From NCBI RefSeq assembly GCF_024679245.1, contig NC_090180.1, positions 8,142,007-8,206,006 on the forward strand: a stretch of DNA of 64,000 bases, read 5' to 3'. The notes beneath the pieces are model-generated. The model was not told the origin of the DNA. It made no database searches and saw only the letters and a program-made list of their open reading frames with translations. Of the stretch, positions 47,378 through 58,163 are shown piece after piece. A program made the position numbers and the translations under genes. Origin of the DNA: Pseudorasbora parva (lineage: Eukaryota > Chordata > Actinopteri > Cypriniformes > Gobionidae). The first letter of the stretch is position 1. Every line of letters starts with the position of its first letter.

Positions 47378-47521
47378 TTTACCTCCAGTCTTTGTGCTAA
47401 GCTAGGCTAGCGGTAGTGCGTCAGACAGAGTTATGGAACGCATGGAAATGAGAATGGTATGTGTGGACTTATCTAACTCTGGGGGATACGGTGAATAAGC
47501 TAAAGTCCCAAAATTTGGCTT

Positions 47522-49239
47522 GTTAAAGTTTGCCTATTTTCAAAGCAGAATTGTATTGTTACATGTCAGTAGTATATGTAAATGAACAGTGTGTGCTCTT
47601 TCTATATGTTACCTACACCCAGATCTAGCCAACTATTTTGTCCATTTGTCCATGTGTCTATTTTTGTCACCCGATAGACTTTTGCCAGCTCAAAGGTATT
47701 TTCTAAAAAACTATGGTACTTTTTAATTTTTGCATTCACACAAAGTAAGACAACAGTATGAAACAATGGTTCAACTGGAAACAACTGTCCATATAGTGCA
47801 GTTACCACTCATCCGGGTAACTGAAACATCTATTCATATGTTGTTTTATTATTGCACCTCACTTATTAATCAAAATTACCTTGGATTACTTCAGTATATT
47901 AAAGTCTAAAATTGAGCCTATTGACTTGTGGTGAACAATTCATCCATGCAAGTTAATCCACAAGATGAATAAAGGTTTTCTTCATAATCTTTAGTCAAAA
48001 TCTGAACATATGCTTAACCTCTGTATTGGCATTCCTTCTTATGACGTTATTCTGTAAGTCTGATGTGATCCCTATCTATTCAATATCCAGTTTCACTTGG
48101 AAATATGTCACAATAGAGAAGTCAATAATAAAATTCGGTTCACATTGACTTTAATATTACTGATATACAGGACAATGGTTTTATAAAAATATAAATGAAT
48201 TTAAAATCAAAGATATGTTTAAAGGCAAATTTATTTTATCATATTTGAGTGTGTTGAAAGTTATGTTATAATGCTACACTGAACGTTTGCTCAGCAGCTA
48301 CTATGAAACAATTGTTGCACACTGCAGTAAGCTATCGATATTAGGCATGGTAAAACATGGTACTCGTGGTAAATCAAGAAAACTAGATTTAAACGATAAG
48401 ACTAACAGTGTTAAGCTGTATGACAATCATTAGTTTTCTGTCTATGAATTTATTCAAACAGTTGATAATCATATTGAGGGTTGAGGGTATTGAGGGTATG
48501 ATGTCATTGCCATTGATGTTGACACAAGTCAACAAAATGTATAACATTGTCATATTGTGCCTTTAATGTCAATTTGGTGAGTAATAAGCTGGATAATGTA
48601 GAATTAGCAGGCCATTATCATGAAATAATCCCCTTCAGGGCGATACAAGACAACTACGGGTTCAAAAAAGGTGAATAAACAATGGCAGATGGATTTGAGA
48701 AAGAAAAGGCACCATAGAAGAAACTATTCCGTTAGCGTGACCACAAGAGACTTCCCCTAATTTGCAAAGCAGACTAATTTATACAGCATATGAGTCAATC
48801 CATCCTGTCCCTGCCAACCAAACACTGAATGACATGTAGTGACATGTTTTCAAACGCTATCTATCGTTCTTTGCCTGCAGAAGGAGCGTGTGTCAGAGAG
48901 AGATGACAAAGGACATTTGTCAGAATAATAAGGGTGACGTTTATTTGTCAGACCGCAGGCAAGGTGAGCTCCAGAGTGATCATTAGAGCTTTGGCCATGT
49001 CTGGACGCCTCTAAATATTCTCTCGGCTCACGCAAAGATCTGTCTCCTGGCCAATGAAAAGCGCACTGAAGCTGGACTCCACATTTGCAACACGTCCAAA
49101 TGCTTGTGATTCTCTTGGCATAAGTCACATGAAGGACAATTACAGTGTGTTATGTATCTGAGAAAGAGGGAAGTGCAAATAATAAAAAGGTAAGTTATTT
49201 GGAGTCGTAACAGTACAGCTAAATGTATGTTTTGCACAA
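47522..49239. other. Repeat-poor non-coding sequence
   Basis: No gene is recognised; open frames at 47602-47808 and 48850-49128 carry no known motif. The stretch 48600-49130 appears single-copy and is a candidate conserved element by appearance (CATGAAATAATCCCC, CCCCTAATTTGCAAAGCAGA, TGATCATTAGAGC). Confidence 0.4.
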
Positions 49240-49735
49240 GCGGCAACCTCCCGCGGTCTCTCTTGAAGCCAATACGTAAGTAATTTAAACTGCAATTCAT
49301 CGACTGGCCACTAGGGACAGGCTCCAGAAAGGAGCAGAATCTCATTGAGCCCCATGTTAAAATGCACAATTTTACAGCAGGAAAAAAACATGTTTACAGC
49401 CTGGTACAAATTGTGGTTTTGAGCTATACGGCTAATTTTGCCCTTCATGACAACTGTGAGGGGGGTTAATTTTTTTATAATTAATTCGTTTACATTATAT
49501 AAAGCCTTAAAGTTCTGCATAATTAAGGGTATGGTTACTTTGATTGACAGGTGGATAGCCATTTATAGGCTGTCTATAGTAATTGCGTCACCTAAGCTCC
49601 ATCCACATCTCGCCTCTCTGTTATCCAGGTGTGACGCGCCAGCTCGTCTCTACTTTACGCTTCAGAATGGCTTATCGGAATCCTATAGGTGACGTCACAG
49701 ACACTACGTCCATATTTTTTTACAATTTATGGTTT
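49240..49735 (-). repeat. Fish interspersed DNA element (CCATATTTTTTTACA end)
   Basis: The order GGCAACCTCC, ACTGCAATTCATC, AGAAAGGAGCAGAATCTCAT, TGAGCCCCATGTTAAAATGC, CATGTTTACAGCCTGGTACA, GGTGACGTCACAGACACTAC and CCATATTTTTTTACAATTTA is one I recognise from a common fish repeat. The right end matches in inverse the left end of repeat G (13277). Open frames crossing it are chance. Confidence 0.65.
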
Positions 49736-49756
49736 TGCATTGGGGATAAAAGAGCC

Positions 49757-50092
49757 CGATCTCACGAATATGCGTATAAATAGTACAAGTGTGCAATCTC
49801 GTGGAATGTTTAGCCAAAATGAGTTTGGCGTGCTTATGGTAAGCAGTTTTTTGCGTGCATATGATACGCACTTTATGGCGTATTATACATATGAACCACC
49901 CACCCCACCACCCCCATCCTACCCAAGAGCACGTCATATGCCCACCATAAAGGGGATATCATATGCACACCATAAAGGGGATATCATATGCACACCATAA
50001 AGGTGATATCATATGCACGCGAAAAACTGCGTAGCATATGCATGCCAAAACTCATTTTGGCTATACATTTTGGCGTATGTGATCGTGTTGGG
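49757..50092. mobile_element. MITE with three internal 25-bp repeats
   Basis: The inner inverted repeat AGCCAAAATGAGTTTGGC (49812) against GCCAAAACTCATTTTGGCT (50044-50062) and weaker outer pairing (GATCTCACGAATATGCG against CGTATGTGATCGTG) define it. Between them CACCATAAAGGGGATATCAT plus ATGCA is repeated three times in tandem at 49943-49967, 49968-49992 and 49993-50017. Each unit includes the palindromes GATATC and CATATG. A fragment of the same family is at 6481-6530. No coding capacity. Confidence 0.75.
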
Positions 50093-52794
50093 ATAAAAAT
50101 ATACCTGTTCAGAGGAGCTGTATATCCCTGTAAAGATTTACCTTAGCAAAGGGACCAGCATGGAAAGGCAAAACACCAAAGACCCGCGTTTGTAACTAAT
50201 TGACTAAGATCTGAGTTGGTTATTTGCATTTTGTAGTTTTGTTTATTATCTGTCCTCGGCTTTCTCATTAGGGCCAATCGACTCCAACCCTGCCACTGTG
50301 TTATTGTGCCTGCGTCAGTGGGGCTGCTATAAATTAGCCATATTTTCTCTCTGAGTCTTGAAACTTGCAACACCGTGCACAGCATCTGCCAACTTTGAAT
50401 TAGTTGGGAAAAACTACCTTTTAACAAGAAAAGAAAATGATTAACATAACTCAATATGGCAATTAAGATAGAAGAAAGGGCAGAGAGGCTGGTGACGTCC
50501 CCATGTGTCCTGAGGGACAGTTAGCTCCAGCATTTTGATGTGTCTCTCCAGGTTGAGCCAGTTCAGCTCATCTCCAATTAGCTGCGAATGTCCCCCTGAT
50601 TAAAACCAGCCCAACAGTCCCCAACCCCTCATTATCCCGACCCCACATTTTTACACATTGCTCGCGATGCACTTATCTCTCCCCAGATATACAGCTGACT
50701 TTTAATTACCTCGCTCACTACAGTGCCGCCCGTTGATAAGTTTGAAGGACAGCCTGCTCTGGGGTATACGGCAAAAGAGCAAGGAGAGGAAGCAAAAGCG
50801 GAAGAGAGGGCTAGAGGTATCGGGAGCCAAATGAAGGAGGAGAGGGAGACATGTCGCTCTCTGACAGAACATCACAGTGTCTAGGCAGACATTTCATTGC
50901 ATTGCCTGTCTGTGATGTCTGAGTTCAAGCCTTTTGTTCTACGCCCCTTCTCTTCGTGTGGTCTCCGAGGTTACGGTGACAGAGTTTGTCAGAGAGTATA
51001 TGAAAGTTATCAGCGCCAGATAGAAACTTGTCAAGGTCCAGCGCCTGATCATGTGACTTAACTGAAGGACGTTTCCATCCCAGAGGCATTGGAGAGTTAT
51101 ACATTATTGGCTGGCCTTTATGCTGCTCTCGCTGTCTGTCCGATTATTATATGTGATTTTGTTTAAAGTGTTTTTGTTATTCACGGCAAACACGTTTCAA
51201 AAATTAATATTTTTGATTAAATAAGCTTAATATCAGTGCCTGGCCTTGTGTCTGAATGGGAGCAAATCCCTCCAGCCATGTTCGGCGTGTAATTGTAAGC
51301 CTCTCAGAAGAGCTGAAGCTGTTATTGAAGTCCTATACCAACTTCTTATTAATGTTCATGGTTTTGTCATTAAATGCTCAATGAGAATGGCGCTCAGGCA
51401 TCCGCATATTTGCAATGTGAATTATTTTATTTGTTTTCAATTCTAACCAGAATTCACTGTCCTATTAAAGTCTGCCTCAGAGTAAAAAAAATACAAGAGT
51501 TAATTGTGATATAAATCTTAAAATATAAGAATAGTCCATTGTGAGGTATAAAGATGCAGTTATGCGAAAAACTATTTAAATTGTGAGAAACAAAGCACAC
51601 TGTGAGATATAAAGTTGAAATTACAAGTTTGAATTACCATCATTTTATTTAGTTATTATTGCTATTGTTTATTTTGTATTATTTATTTTGTAATACTTTG
51701 AGGCAGAAACAAGCTTCCATACAGTCCTTATCCTTAACTCTAAACTGCCCTAAACACATTTTATCATATCAATATTTCCATCAATATTACTGTATATGCT
51801 CCTTGATTTAAGCATGTGAATTTAATATTAGCATGCTCAATTTCTATTGGGCCCAATATGTGGAAATAAATAAGATTCTAAACTGATTTTCAACATTGTG
51901 ACTTCAGCTTGAAACAGTCAGGTTAGAATACATGTGGTTTTATATATTTCATCATCATTGATTGCACACTTCATTTCTGTTAGCCTTAGTCATGCCATTT
52001 GACCACATAAACATGCAAATAATCACAGTACAAAGGAAATGTCATCAGTCTGCAAATGTGACTTGCCCAGCATAGGTGACAATGATGCTCAGACTGATCA
52101 TCCAGACAAAATGTGTAAATGAAGCAACAATAACACAAGGGAATTGGAATAGGATTAGCCATACGGATGGAGAGGCACATGAAAAAAAAGGTCTCTGCGT
52201 GTGAAATGTCATCGTGATGACTGAGCAGGGTGGCATTTGAACCTTTGTTAGTACAGATGAATATGCTGTGACTCTAAATCATGAACGATAACCTTAGAGG
52301 ATGCAAACACAGCTATAATATCCCTCATCCTTATCTCCTCTCAGCCTTCACAAGTGTTCAACTTCTGCAGCTGTTGACCCACCATATACACACTGTGTGC
52401 GCGCATCTGTGCGTGTGTGCGTCTCTGTCAAATTTCGCACTTTGCAGCAGTAATATAATGTGTGACTGCCTTAAATTCTCCTGGGTAGATCTCACAGTAG
52501 TTCATGTTTAGTAGTCAGCCTTACACTTTGTTAGACTGCCAAGTGTTATAGCTGTCTGTTAAGCAGTCCTGCTCCCGGTTTTCCAGCATTTGGTTGTTGA
52601 CAGGTGTCAATGTTGCACATTTTTTACTATTTCTGGAAACCATCAAAAAAAATATTTTATAATTTATCCAGTAAGCATTTTATCATTTGGTACATGTTAC
52701 ACGGTAAAAAAAACACACATTTTTAAAGCAGCTGTGGTTACCAGACCTTTACTCTAAAACATACTATTGCAACATTTTATGTTTTACGGATTGA
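50093..52794. other. Mostly single-copy non-coding sequence
   Basis: From 50110 to 51420 no repeat is recognised, and motifs such as ATAAATTAGCCATA, CTCCAATTAGCTGC and CTTTTAATTACCTCGCTCAC suggest regulatory DNA, though only by appearance. From 51480 to 52790 the sequence is AT-rich, with a (TG/CG)n patch at 52396-52425. No gene is found. Confidence 0.4.
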
Positions 52795-53050
52795 ACTTAA
52801 AGGATTAGTTCTTTTCTAAATTAAAATGTACTCACTCCCATTTCATCCAAGATGCTCATGTCTTTCTTCAGCTGAAAAAGCTTTTTTTTTAGTAAAACAT
52901 ACCACCATTTTTCTCCATTTAATGGATTTCAATGGCAACAAATGGGTTGAAGGTCCAAATAAAGGAAGTTTCAAAGAGCTTCAAAGTGCTTCAGAGGGCT
53001 CTGTATGATCCCAGCCTACAAATAGGGTCTTATCTAGCAAAACCATCTGC
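52795..53050. repeat. Fragment of a TTAAAGGATTAGTT-type MITE
   Basis: It starts ACTTAAAGGATTAGTTC and contains CACTCCCATTTCATCCAAGA, GGGTTGAAGGTCCAAATAAA and GAGCTTCAAAGTGCTTCAGA, in the order of a common fish element. It is related by its end to the TTAA-flanked family at 62475-63030. The right end is not seen. Confidence 0.55.
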
Positions 53051-53102
53051 CTTTTTTACAAAAAAAATAAAAAATAGGCCTACACATTTTATCTTATTTT
53101 TA

Positions 53103-53448
53103 TACGGAGCCCCGCACATGAAATGCAGTAAAAAACTAGTAGGCAAAATCGTGCGCACAATTTACTATTTAGTTCCCTCGATTTATAAATCGTGCGCACA
53201 ATTTACTATTTAGTTCCCTCGATTTATAAATCGTGCGCACAATTTACTATTTAGTTCCCTCGATTTATAAATCGTGCGCACGTTTTACTTATTCGTTCCC
53301 TCGATTTGCTAAAACGTGCACATTTAACTAGTTTGTTCCCTCGATTTGCTAAATCGTGCACATGATTTATAAATCAAGAGAACCAAATAGTAAATTGTGC
53401 ACACGGTTTACCTTTTTTTTACTTGCATGTCATGTGCGGGCCTCCGTA
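53103..53448. mobile_element. Palindromic MITE with an internal 41-bp minisatellite (346 bp)
   Basis: The left end TACGGAGCCCCGCACATG is inverted at the right end (CATGTGCGGGCCTCCGTA). TTTTTA flanks both sides (53097-53102 and 53449-53454), a possible 6-bp duplication, although low in complexity. Inside, a unit of 41 bp (CGTGCGCACAATTTACTATT, TAGTTCCCTCGATTTATAAA) is repeated three times almost perfectly from 53150, then three more diverged units follow to about 53360, and a last unit lies in inverse orientation at 53362-53405. Each unit holds the palindromes GTGCGCAC and CGATTTATAAATCG. No coding capacity. Confidence 0.85.
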
Positions 53449-55044
53449 TTTTTAACCTCAAATGGGCGACATTTTCATGTCGTATAATGCCATCACGTCG
53501 GAAAGATCATACGCGTAACGTACATCTCAGTGTTAAAACAAAAGTTCAAAGATTAAATCAAATGCCCTTTACAAAATTAAAGGTAAAACAATGATGTCGG
53601 ACAAGTTGGAACCTATAATAAGACCACAATAAGACCACATTTACAATAAGATCATGAGATTTTTGTGCACTGGGTTGGTACTTCCACCTCCATCACAGAT
53701 GTGATCTTTCCAACATTAACAGCGATAAATGTTATTTAAACTATGTGCAAATAGTGGGAGATGTCATTTACACTAAGTGCAAATAGAATTAAATGGATTA
53801 AATTGATGCCGCCTTAATGAGACAAAAAAAAAATCACTCCCTGCACCTATACCAACAAATGCTTTTATTATTATTTAACATTTCATTAGGCACTTTATTT
53901 CCATTTTTAGAACTTTTTTTAATTAGATTTTTTATTGAAATTAAATTCCTTTCCGATGTGATATATGATGGATGAAGGGAGAAGAGCGAGCTCTGCAAAA
54001 GGCGTATTCGAAACCCGGGTCGATTGCGTCACAACCTAGTTTCTTGAGCCTTCACTTTACTGAAGACGTTGAATATATGTGTCTTTTTTTAACCTTGTTT
54101 GTTTCAACCAGGCATTGTTAGGCGGAGCTAATGCAAATAGCACTTGCCATCAAGGCACACTCTTCGCACTTGGTGTGAATAGACACTCCATTTCAGGATT
54201 AACTGATATATACCAACTTCCTGTTAAAGTTAGTTCAAGTACTAAAATCTTTTTTTGTATATTTACTATACACTGACAACCGCCAAAACACACAGGTGGT
54301 GCAGAAAAAGTCCCAAATTAAGAATTGAAGCTTATCACAAGTAGCTTTTCCACTAAGACACGTTTCACATGGGCTGTCATCTGATTTGCAGTGCTTTTTC
54401 GCAGCACATGTGTTCAGGTATCCATTAATCCATGTTAAACACATCCAAGGCCACAGGCTGTCAAGCACTCGTCATGTTCACGTGTGACTTATGGCGCACT
54501 GGAAACCACAGCAAGCGCATTCTCTTAATTAAACCGGAAAGAAGTACATGGGTAAAGATATAGTCGGCCAGTTATAACTGCAGCTCTTATTAATTGGAAT
54601 GACACATAAATTGATCTTTAGGTAATTATTTTTCTCTAAACCATCAATGGTAACAAAATGTCCTGATGTTAATTAAGAGCAGTCCCTGAGCGTATTTCTA
54701 AAGGGGGACATTTTTCCGAACTAACAAGGTAGTCATATTAACAGGGAAGTTATGCAGACACTGTGTGTTGGGTATTATGAATTAGTATCTAAGAATATTA
54801 GGCCTCTGAATACGCTGCTCAGAACTATGTGCCAACGTAACGCTGGGCTATTAGAGATTATGTATCTTACAGGTATTAGTGCATCAGATTTATAGACACA
54901 GTTTTACATTAATGAATTCTAAAAAGCAGCAGTGGAAAAAGAATCACCACTCTGAGAGCCTGTTCCTGAGCCTGTTCCTGGATTGATGACATTAATAGAA
55001 AAGATGGCTTCACATGTACTTAAAGTGATAGTTCAGCAAAAATA
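53449..55044. other. Non-coding sequence, no gene recognised
   Basis: Nothing with a known motif is seen. A CCCGGGTCGATTGCGTCACA segment near 54015 resembles part of an old repeat. Just before Tc1-D, TTAAAGTGATAGTTCAGC at 55019-55036 looks like the end of the TTAA-flanked MITE family, suggesting Tc1-D landed in such a fragment. Confidence 0.45.
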
Positions 55045-55046
55045 TA

Positions 55047-56231
55047 CACTCACAAAGATAATTAGGAACACCATACTAATACTGTTTTTCACCGCCTTTC
55101 GCCTTCAGAACTGCCTTAATTCTACATGGCATTGATTCAACAAGGTGCTGAAAGCATTCTTTAGAAATGTTGGCCCATATTGATAGGATAGCATCTTACA
55201 GTTGATGGAGATTTGTGGGATGCACATCCAGGGCACGAAGCTCCCGTTCCACCACATCCCAAAGATGCTCTATTGGGTTGAGATCTGGTGACTGTGGGGG
55301 CCATTTTAGTTCAGTGAACTCATTGTCATGTTCAAGAAACCAATTTGAAATTATTCAAGCTTTGTGACATGGTGCATTATCCTGCTGGAAATAGCCATCA
55401 GAGGATGGGTACATGGTGGTCATAAAGGGATGGACATGGTCAGAAACAATGCTCAGGTAGGCCGTGGCATTTAAACGATGCCCAATTGGTATTAAGGGGC
55501 CTAAAGTGTACCAAGAAAACATTCCCCACACCATTACACCACCAGCAGCAGCCTGCACAGTGGTAACAAGGCATGATGGATCCATATTCTCATTCTTTTC
55601 ACGCCAAATTATGATTATCATCTGAATGTCAGAAATCGAGACTCATCAGACCAGGCAACATTTTTCCCATTTTCAACTGTCCCATTTTGGTGAGCTTGTG
55701 CAAATTGTAGCCTCTTTTTCCTATTTGTAGTGGAGATGAGTGGTACCTGGTGGGGTCTTCTGCTCTTGTAGCCCATCCGCCTCAAGGTTGTGTGTGTTGT
55801 GGCTTCACAAATGAGTGGTTATTTCAGTCAAAGTTGCTCTTCTGTCAGCTTTAATCAGTCAGCCCATTCTCCTCTGACCTCTAGCATCAGCAAGGCATTT
55901 TCACCCACAGGACTGCCGCATACTGGATGTTTTTCCCTTTTCACACTATTCTTTGTAAACCCTAGAAATGGTTGTGTGTGAAAATCCCAGTAACTGAGCA
56001 GATTGTGAAATACTCAGCTCGGCCCGTCTGGCACCAACAACCATACCGCACTCAAAATTGCTTAAATCACCTTTCTTTCCCATTCTGAAATTCAGTTTGG
56101 AGTTCAGGAGATTGTCTTGACCAGGACCACACCCCTAAATACATTGAAGCAACTGCCAAGTGATTGGTTGATTAGATAGTTGCATTAATGAGAATTTGAA
56201 CAGGTGTTCCTAATAATCCTTTAGGTGAGTG
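55047..56231 (-). mobile_element. Tc1-D, near full-length Tc1-like transposon (1185 bp)
   Basis: The left end CACTCACAAAGATAATTAGG pairs with the right end, which reads CACTCACCTAAAGGATTATT in reverse complement, continuing into AGGAACAC. TA flanks both ends (55045-55046 and 56232-56233). It is shorter than the usual 1.3 kb for this type because of internal deletions. It encodes one broken transposase on the minus strand. Confidence 0.95.
55100..56083 (-). pseudogene. Tc1-D transposase, inactivated
   Basis: DDE transposase of the Tc1 type. The start ATG is at 56083-56081, followed by an N-terminal HTH region (SISQSAQLLGFSHTTIS-like, about 56020-55960) and the second HTH. Small deletions near 55810 and 55640 shift the frame, and sequence around the first catalytic Asp is damaged. 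From 55621 the frame runs QAAAGGVMVWGMFSWYTLGP to the second Asp in YFQQDNAPCHKA, then meets TGA (55357-55355) where the family usually has Arg or Gln. Downstream PPQSPDLNPIEHLWDVV with the catalytic Glu (about 55290) and FQHLVESMPCRIKAVLK remain readable. Cannot make active enzyme. Confidence 0.88.
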
Positions 56232-56486
56232 TATATGCTAATATTGGCCTATGGTATATGTATAAAAAATGCCCAGTCAATAGGTTACTTTCTTGTTTTT
56301 CACCTTGATATCCATTTTATGAACAAAAACAAAATGAATCTCCATCAGTTCCACCACATCCTATTAAACATAATTCTTCATGTGATATGAACTGGGAATG
56401 ACACTGTGCTGGGGATTTTTATTCATTTAAAACTTAAAATCTAAAATAATTATCATGTAATGTGCATATGTTTATTAATGGACATG

Positions 56487-57121
56487 CACGATTAGGCATA
56501 ACATTATGACCACCTTCATATTATCGTGTTGGTCTCCCTTTTGCTGTCAAAACAGCCCTAACCCATTAAAGCATGTCCTCCACTATACCCTTGAAGGTTT
56601 GCTGTGGTATATGGCATCAAGAGGTTAGCAGCAATACCACCAAAGTCCTGGAAGTTGCGAGATGGGGCCGCCATTAATCAGACTTGTTTGTTCAGCACAT
56701 CCCACAGATGCTCGATTGGATTGAGATCTGGGAAATTTGGAGGCTGACACACACTTTATAAACATGCACCCGGCCATCAATTTGATGTAAAAGAAAAAGA
56801 CCAGGCCACCTTCTTCCATTGTTCTGAACACACGGGCCAGCCTTTGCTTCACACGTGCATCAATGAGCCTTGGCCGCCCATGATCCTGTTGCCGGTGCAC
56901 CCCTGTTACTTAGTTGGAGCACTTTTGATAGATACTGACCACTACAGACTGAGAACACCCCACAAAAGCTGCAGTTTTGGAGATGCTCTGACCCAGTCGT
57001 CTAGCCATCACAATTTGGCTCTTGTCAAATTCACTCATATCCTTCCACTTGCCCATTTTTCCTGCTCAAAAAAATGTTCACTTGCTACCTAATATCTCCT
57101 AAAATCCCACCCACTAACAGC
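56487..57121 (-). pseudogene. Tc1-A copy 3, internally deleted transposon remnant
   Basis: The left terminal repeat CACGATTAGGCATAACATTA matches copies 1 and 2. The transposase reads on the minus strand from ATG 57056-57054 with the HTH region ([24 protein letters not shown], about 56990-56930), [19 protein letters not shown] at about 56880, then, after a deletion, LINGGPISQLPGLW near the C-terminus. The central catalytic section, including both Asp residues, is lost between the segment at 56760-56820 (FFFYIKLMAGCMF) and the NPIEHLWD region at 56700-56750. The right terminal repeat is missing. It lies about 250 bp from Tc1-D in the same orientation. Confidence 0.8.
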
Positions 57122-57482
57122 TACAATGTGACAAAAACAGTAATGTGTCATTTTGTCATGCTACATTGCTACTTAGTGGAAATATTTGCCTATTAGTGAG
57201 AAAGGTACACTGTTTTGAAAACAGCCGACATACTGTCAAGCTACTGAAAAATGTAGCCATTAGTAGTGTTGCTAGTTTTAGCTAGCTGCAGATAGTAATT
57301 GATTAATTTAAATGTGACATGGTCACGATAAAGACAATTGTAATCTAGATGGTCCTCTATAAACCAGATATTGCAGATTTTTATTATTAACTAAAACTAT
57401 TAGAAGTAATGATTTATAAAATTTAAATCAAATATTAATATTTAAAAAAAAAAAAAATTATTCCAAATATTAATAAATAAGA

Positions 57483-57586
57483 CCCACTTTATATTAGGTG
57501 GCCTTAACTACTATGTACTAACACAACTAAACACCTGTTTGTTGATGTAAGTACATAGTACTTAAGGCCACCTAATATAAAGTGGG
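57483..57586. mobile_element. Short hairpin MITE, 36-bp arms
   Basis: CCCACTTTATATTAGGTGGC and CTTAACTACTATGTAC (57483-57518) are inverted at 57551-57586 with two mismatches and a 32-base loop. No coding capacity; class unknown. Confidence 0.85.
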
Positions 57587-57850
57587 GCCAATAAATCTTA
57601 TAATAGTACAAAAATAATACTAAAATAACACTGATTCAAGCACTCAGTGCCATCTCTCTATTTCACTTCCCTTTTTTCGCCTTATCTGCATTTCATTATA
57701 TGCTCAGGTAATATTCTACGTATTCAGTGGACCCTCACCCCCCCCCCAACCAATTTCATATGTTTCTCAAATTGATAACTATTTTATGCATTTATTGCAT
57801 GAATAAATGCATATATCACTGTTTCAAGTGTAACCATAAAAAATAATTCT
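57587..57850. other. Non-coding spacer
   Basis: AT-rich, with a C-run at about 57739-57748. Nothing is recognised. Confidence 0.5.
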
Positions 57851-58163
57851 CGATAATACTTTACAATAAGGTTTCAATAGTTAATGTTAGTTAATGTATT
57901 AACTAATCCTGAACAGTACATTTGTTGCAGTATTTGTTCATCTTTGTTAACGTTAGTTAATAAAAATACAGATGTTCATGATTACTTCATGTTAGTTCAC
58001 AGTGCATGAAGTAATGTTAACAATATTTTAATAAAGTATAAGTAAGTGTTGAAATTAACATTAGCAAAGTTAAATCAATGCTTTATAAGTGCTTTTTTAG
58101 TTCATGATTAGTTCAAGTTAACTAATGCAGTTAACTTATGAAACTTATTGTAAAGTGTTACCG
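57851..58163. mobile_element. MITE with AATACTTTACAATAAG ends (313 bp)
   Basis: The left end CGATAATACTTTACAATAAG pairs with the right end, which reads CGGTAACACTTTACAATAAG in reverse complement. The interior is rich in GTTAATGTTAGTTAA, TTCATGATTA and CTAATGCAGTTAAC, the pattern of a widespread fish element. The start of repeat B (4939) has a similar end sequence, so the two families are probably related. Confidence 0.8.

Larger units (their letters stand above)
44992..47521. mobile_element. Large inverted-repeat element carrying three later insertions
   Basis: The left arm 44992-45190 (TTTTGGGGACTTTAGCTTAT, CCCCCAGAGTTAGATAAGTC, TAGCCTAGCTTAGCACAAAG) is inverted on the right, but the right arm is cut into pieces: 45790-45866, 46129-46144 and 47378-47521. 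Rejoining the pieces gives a match to the left arm at about 85-90 percent by eye. The centre has a further inverted repeat (CCATGGGTACAGTGGCGCAA at 45237 against GCGCCTCTGCACCCATGG at 45370). No coding sequence. Likely a non-autonomous DNA transposon; ends and target site are not certain. Confidence 0.7.
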
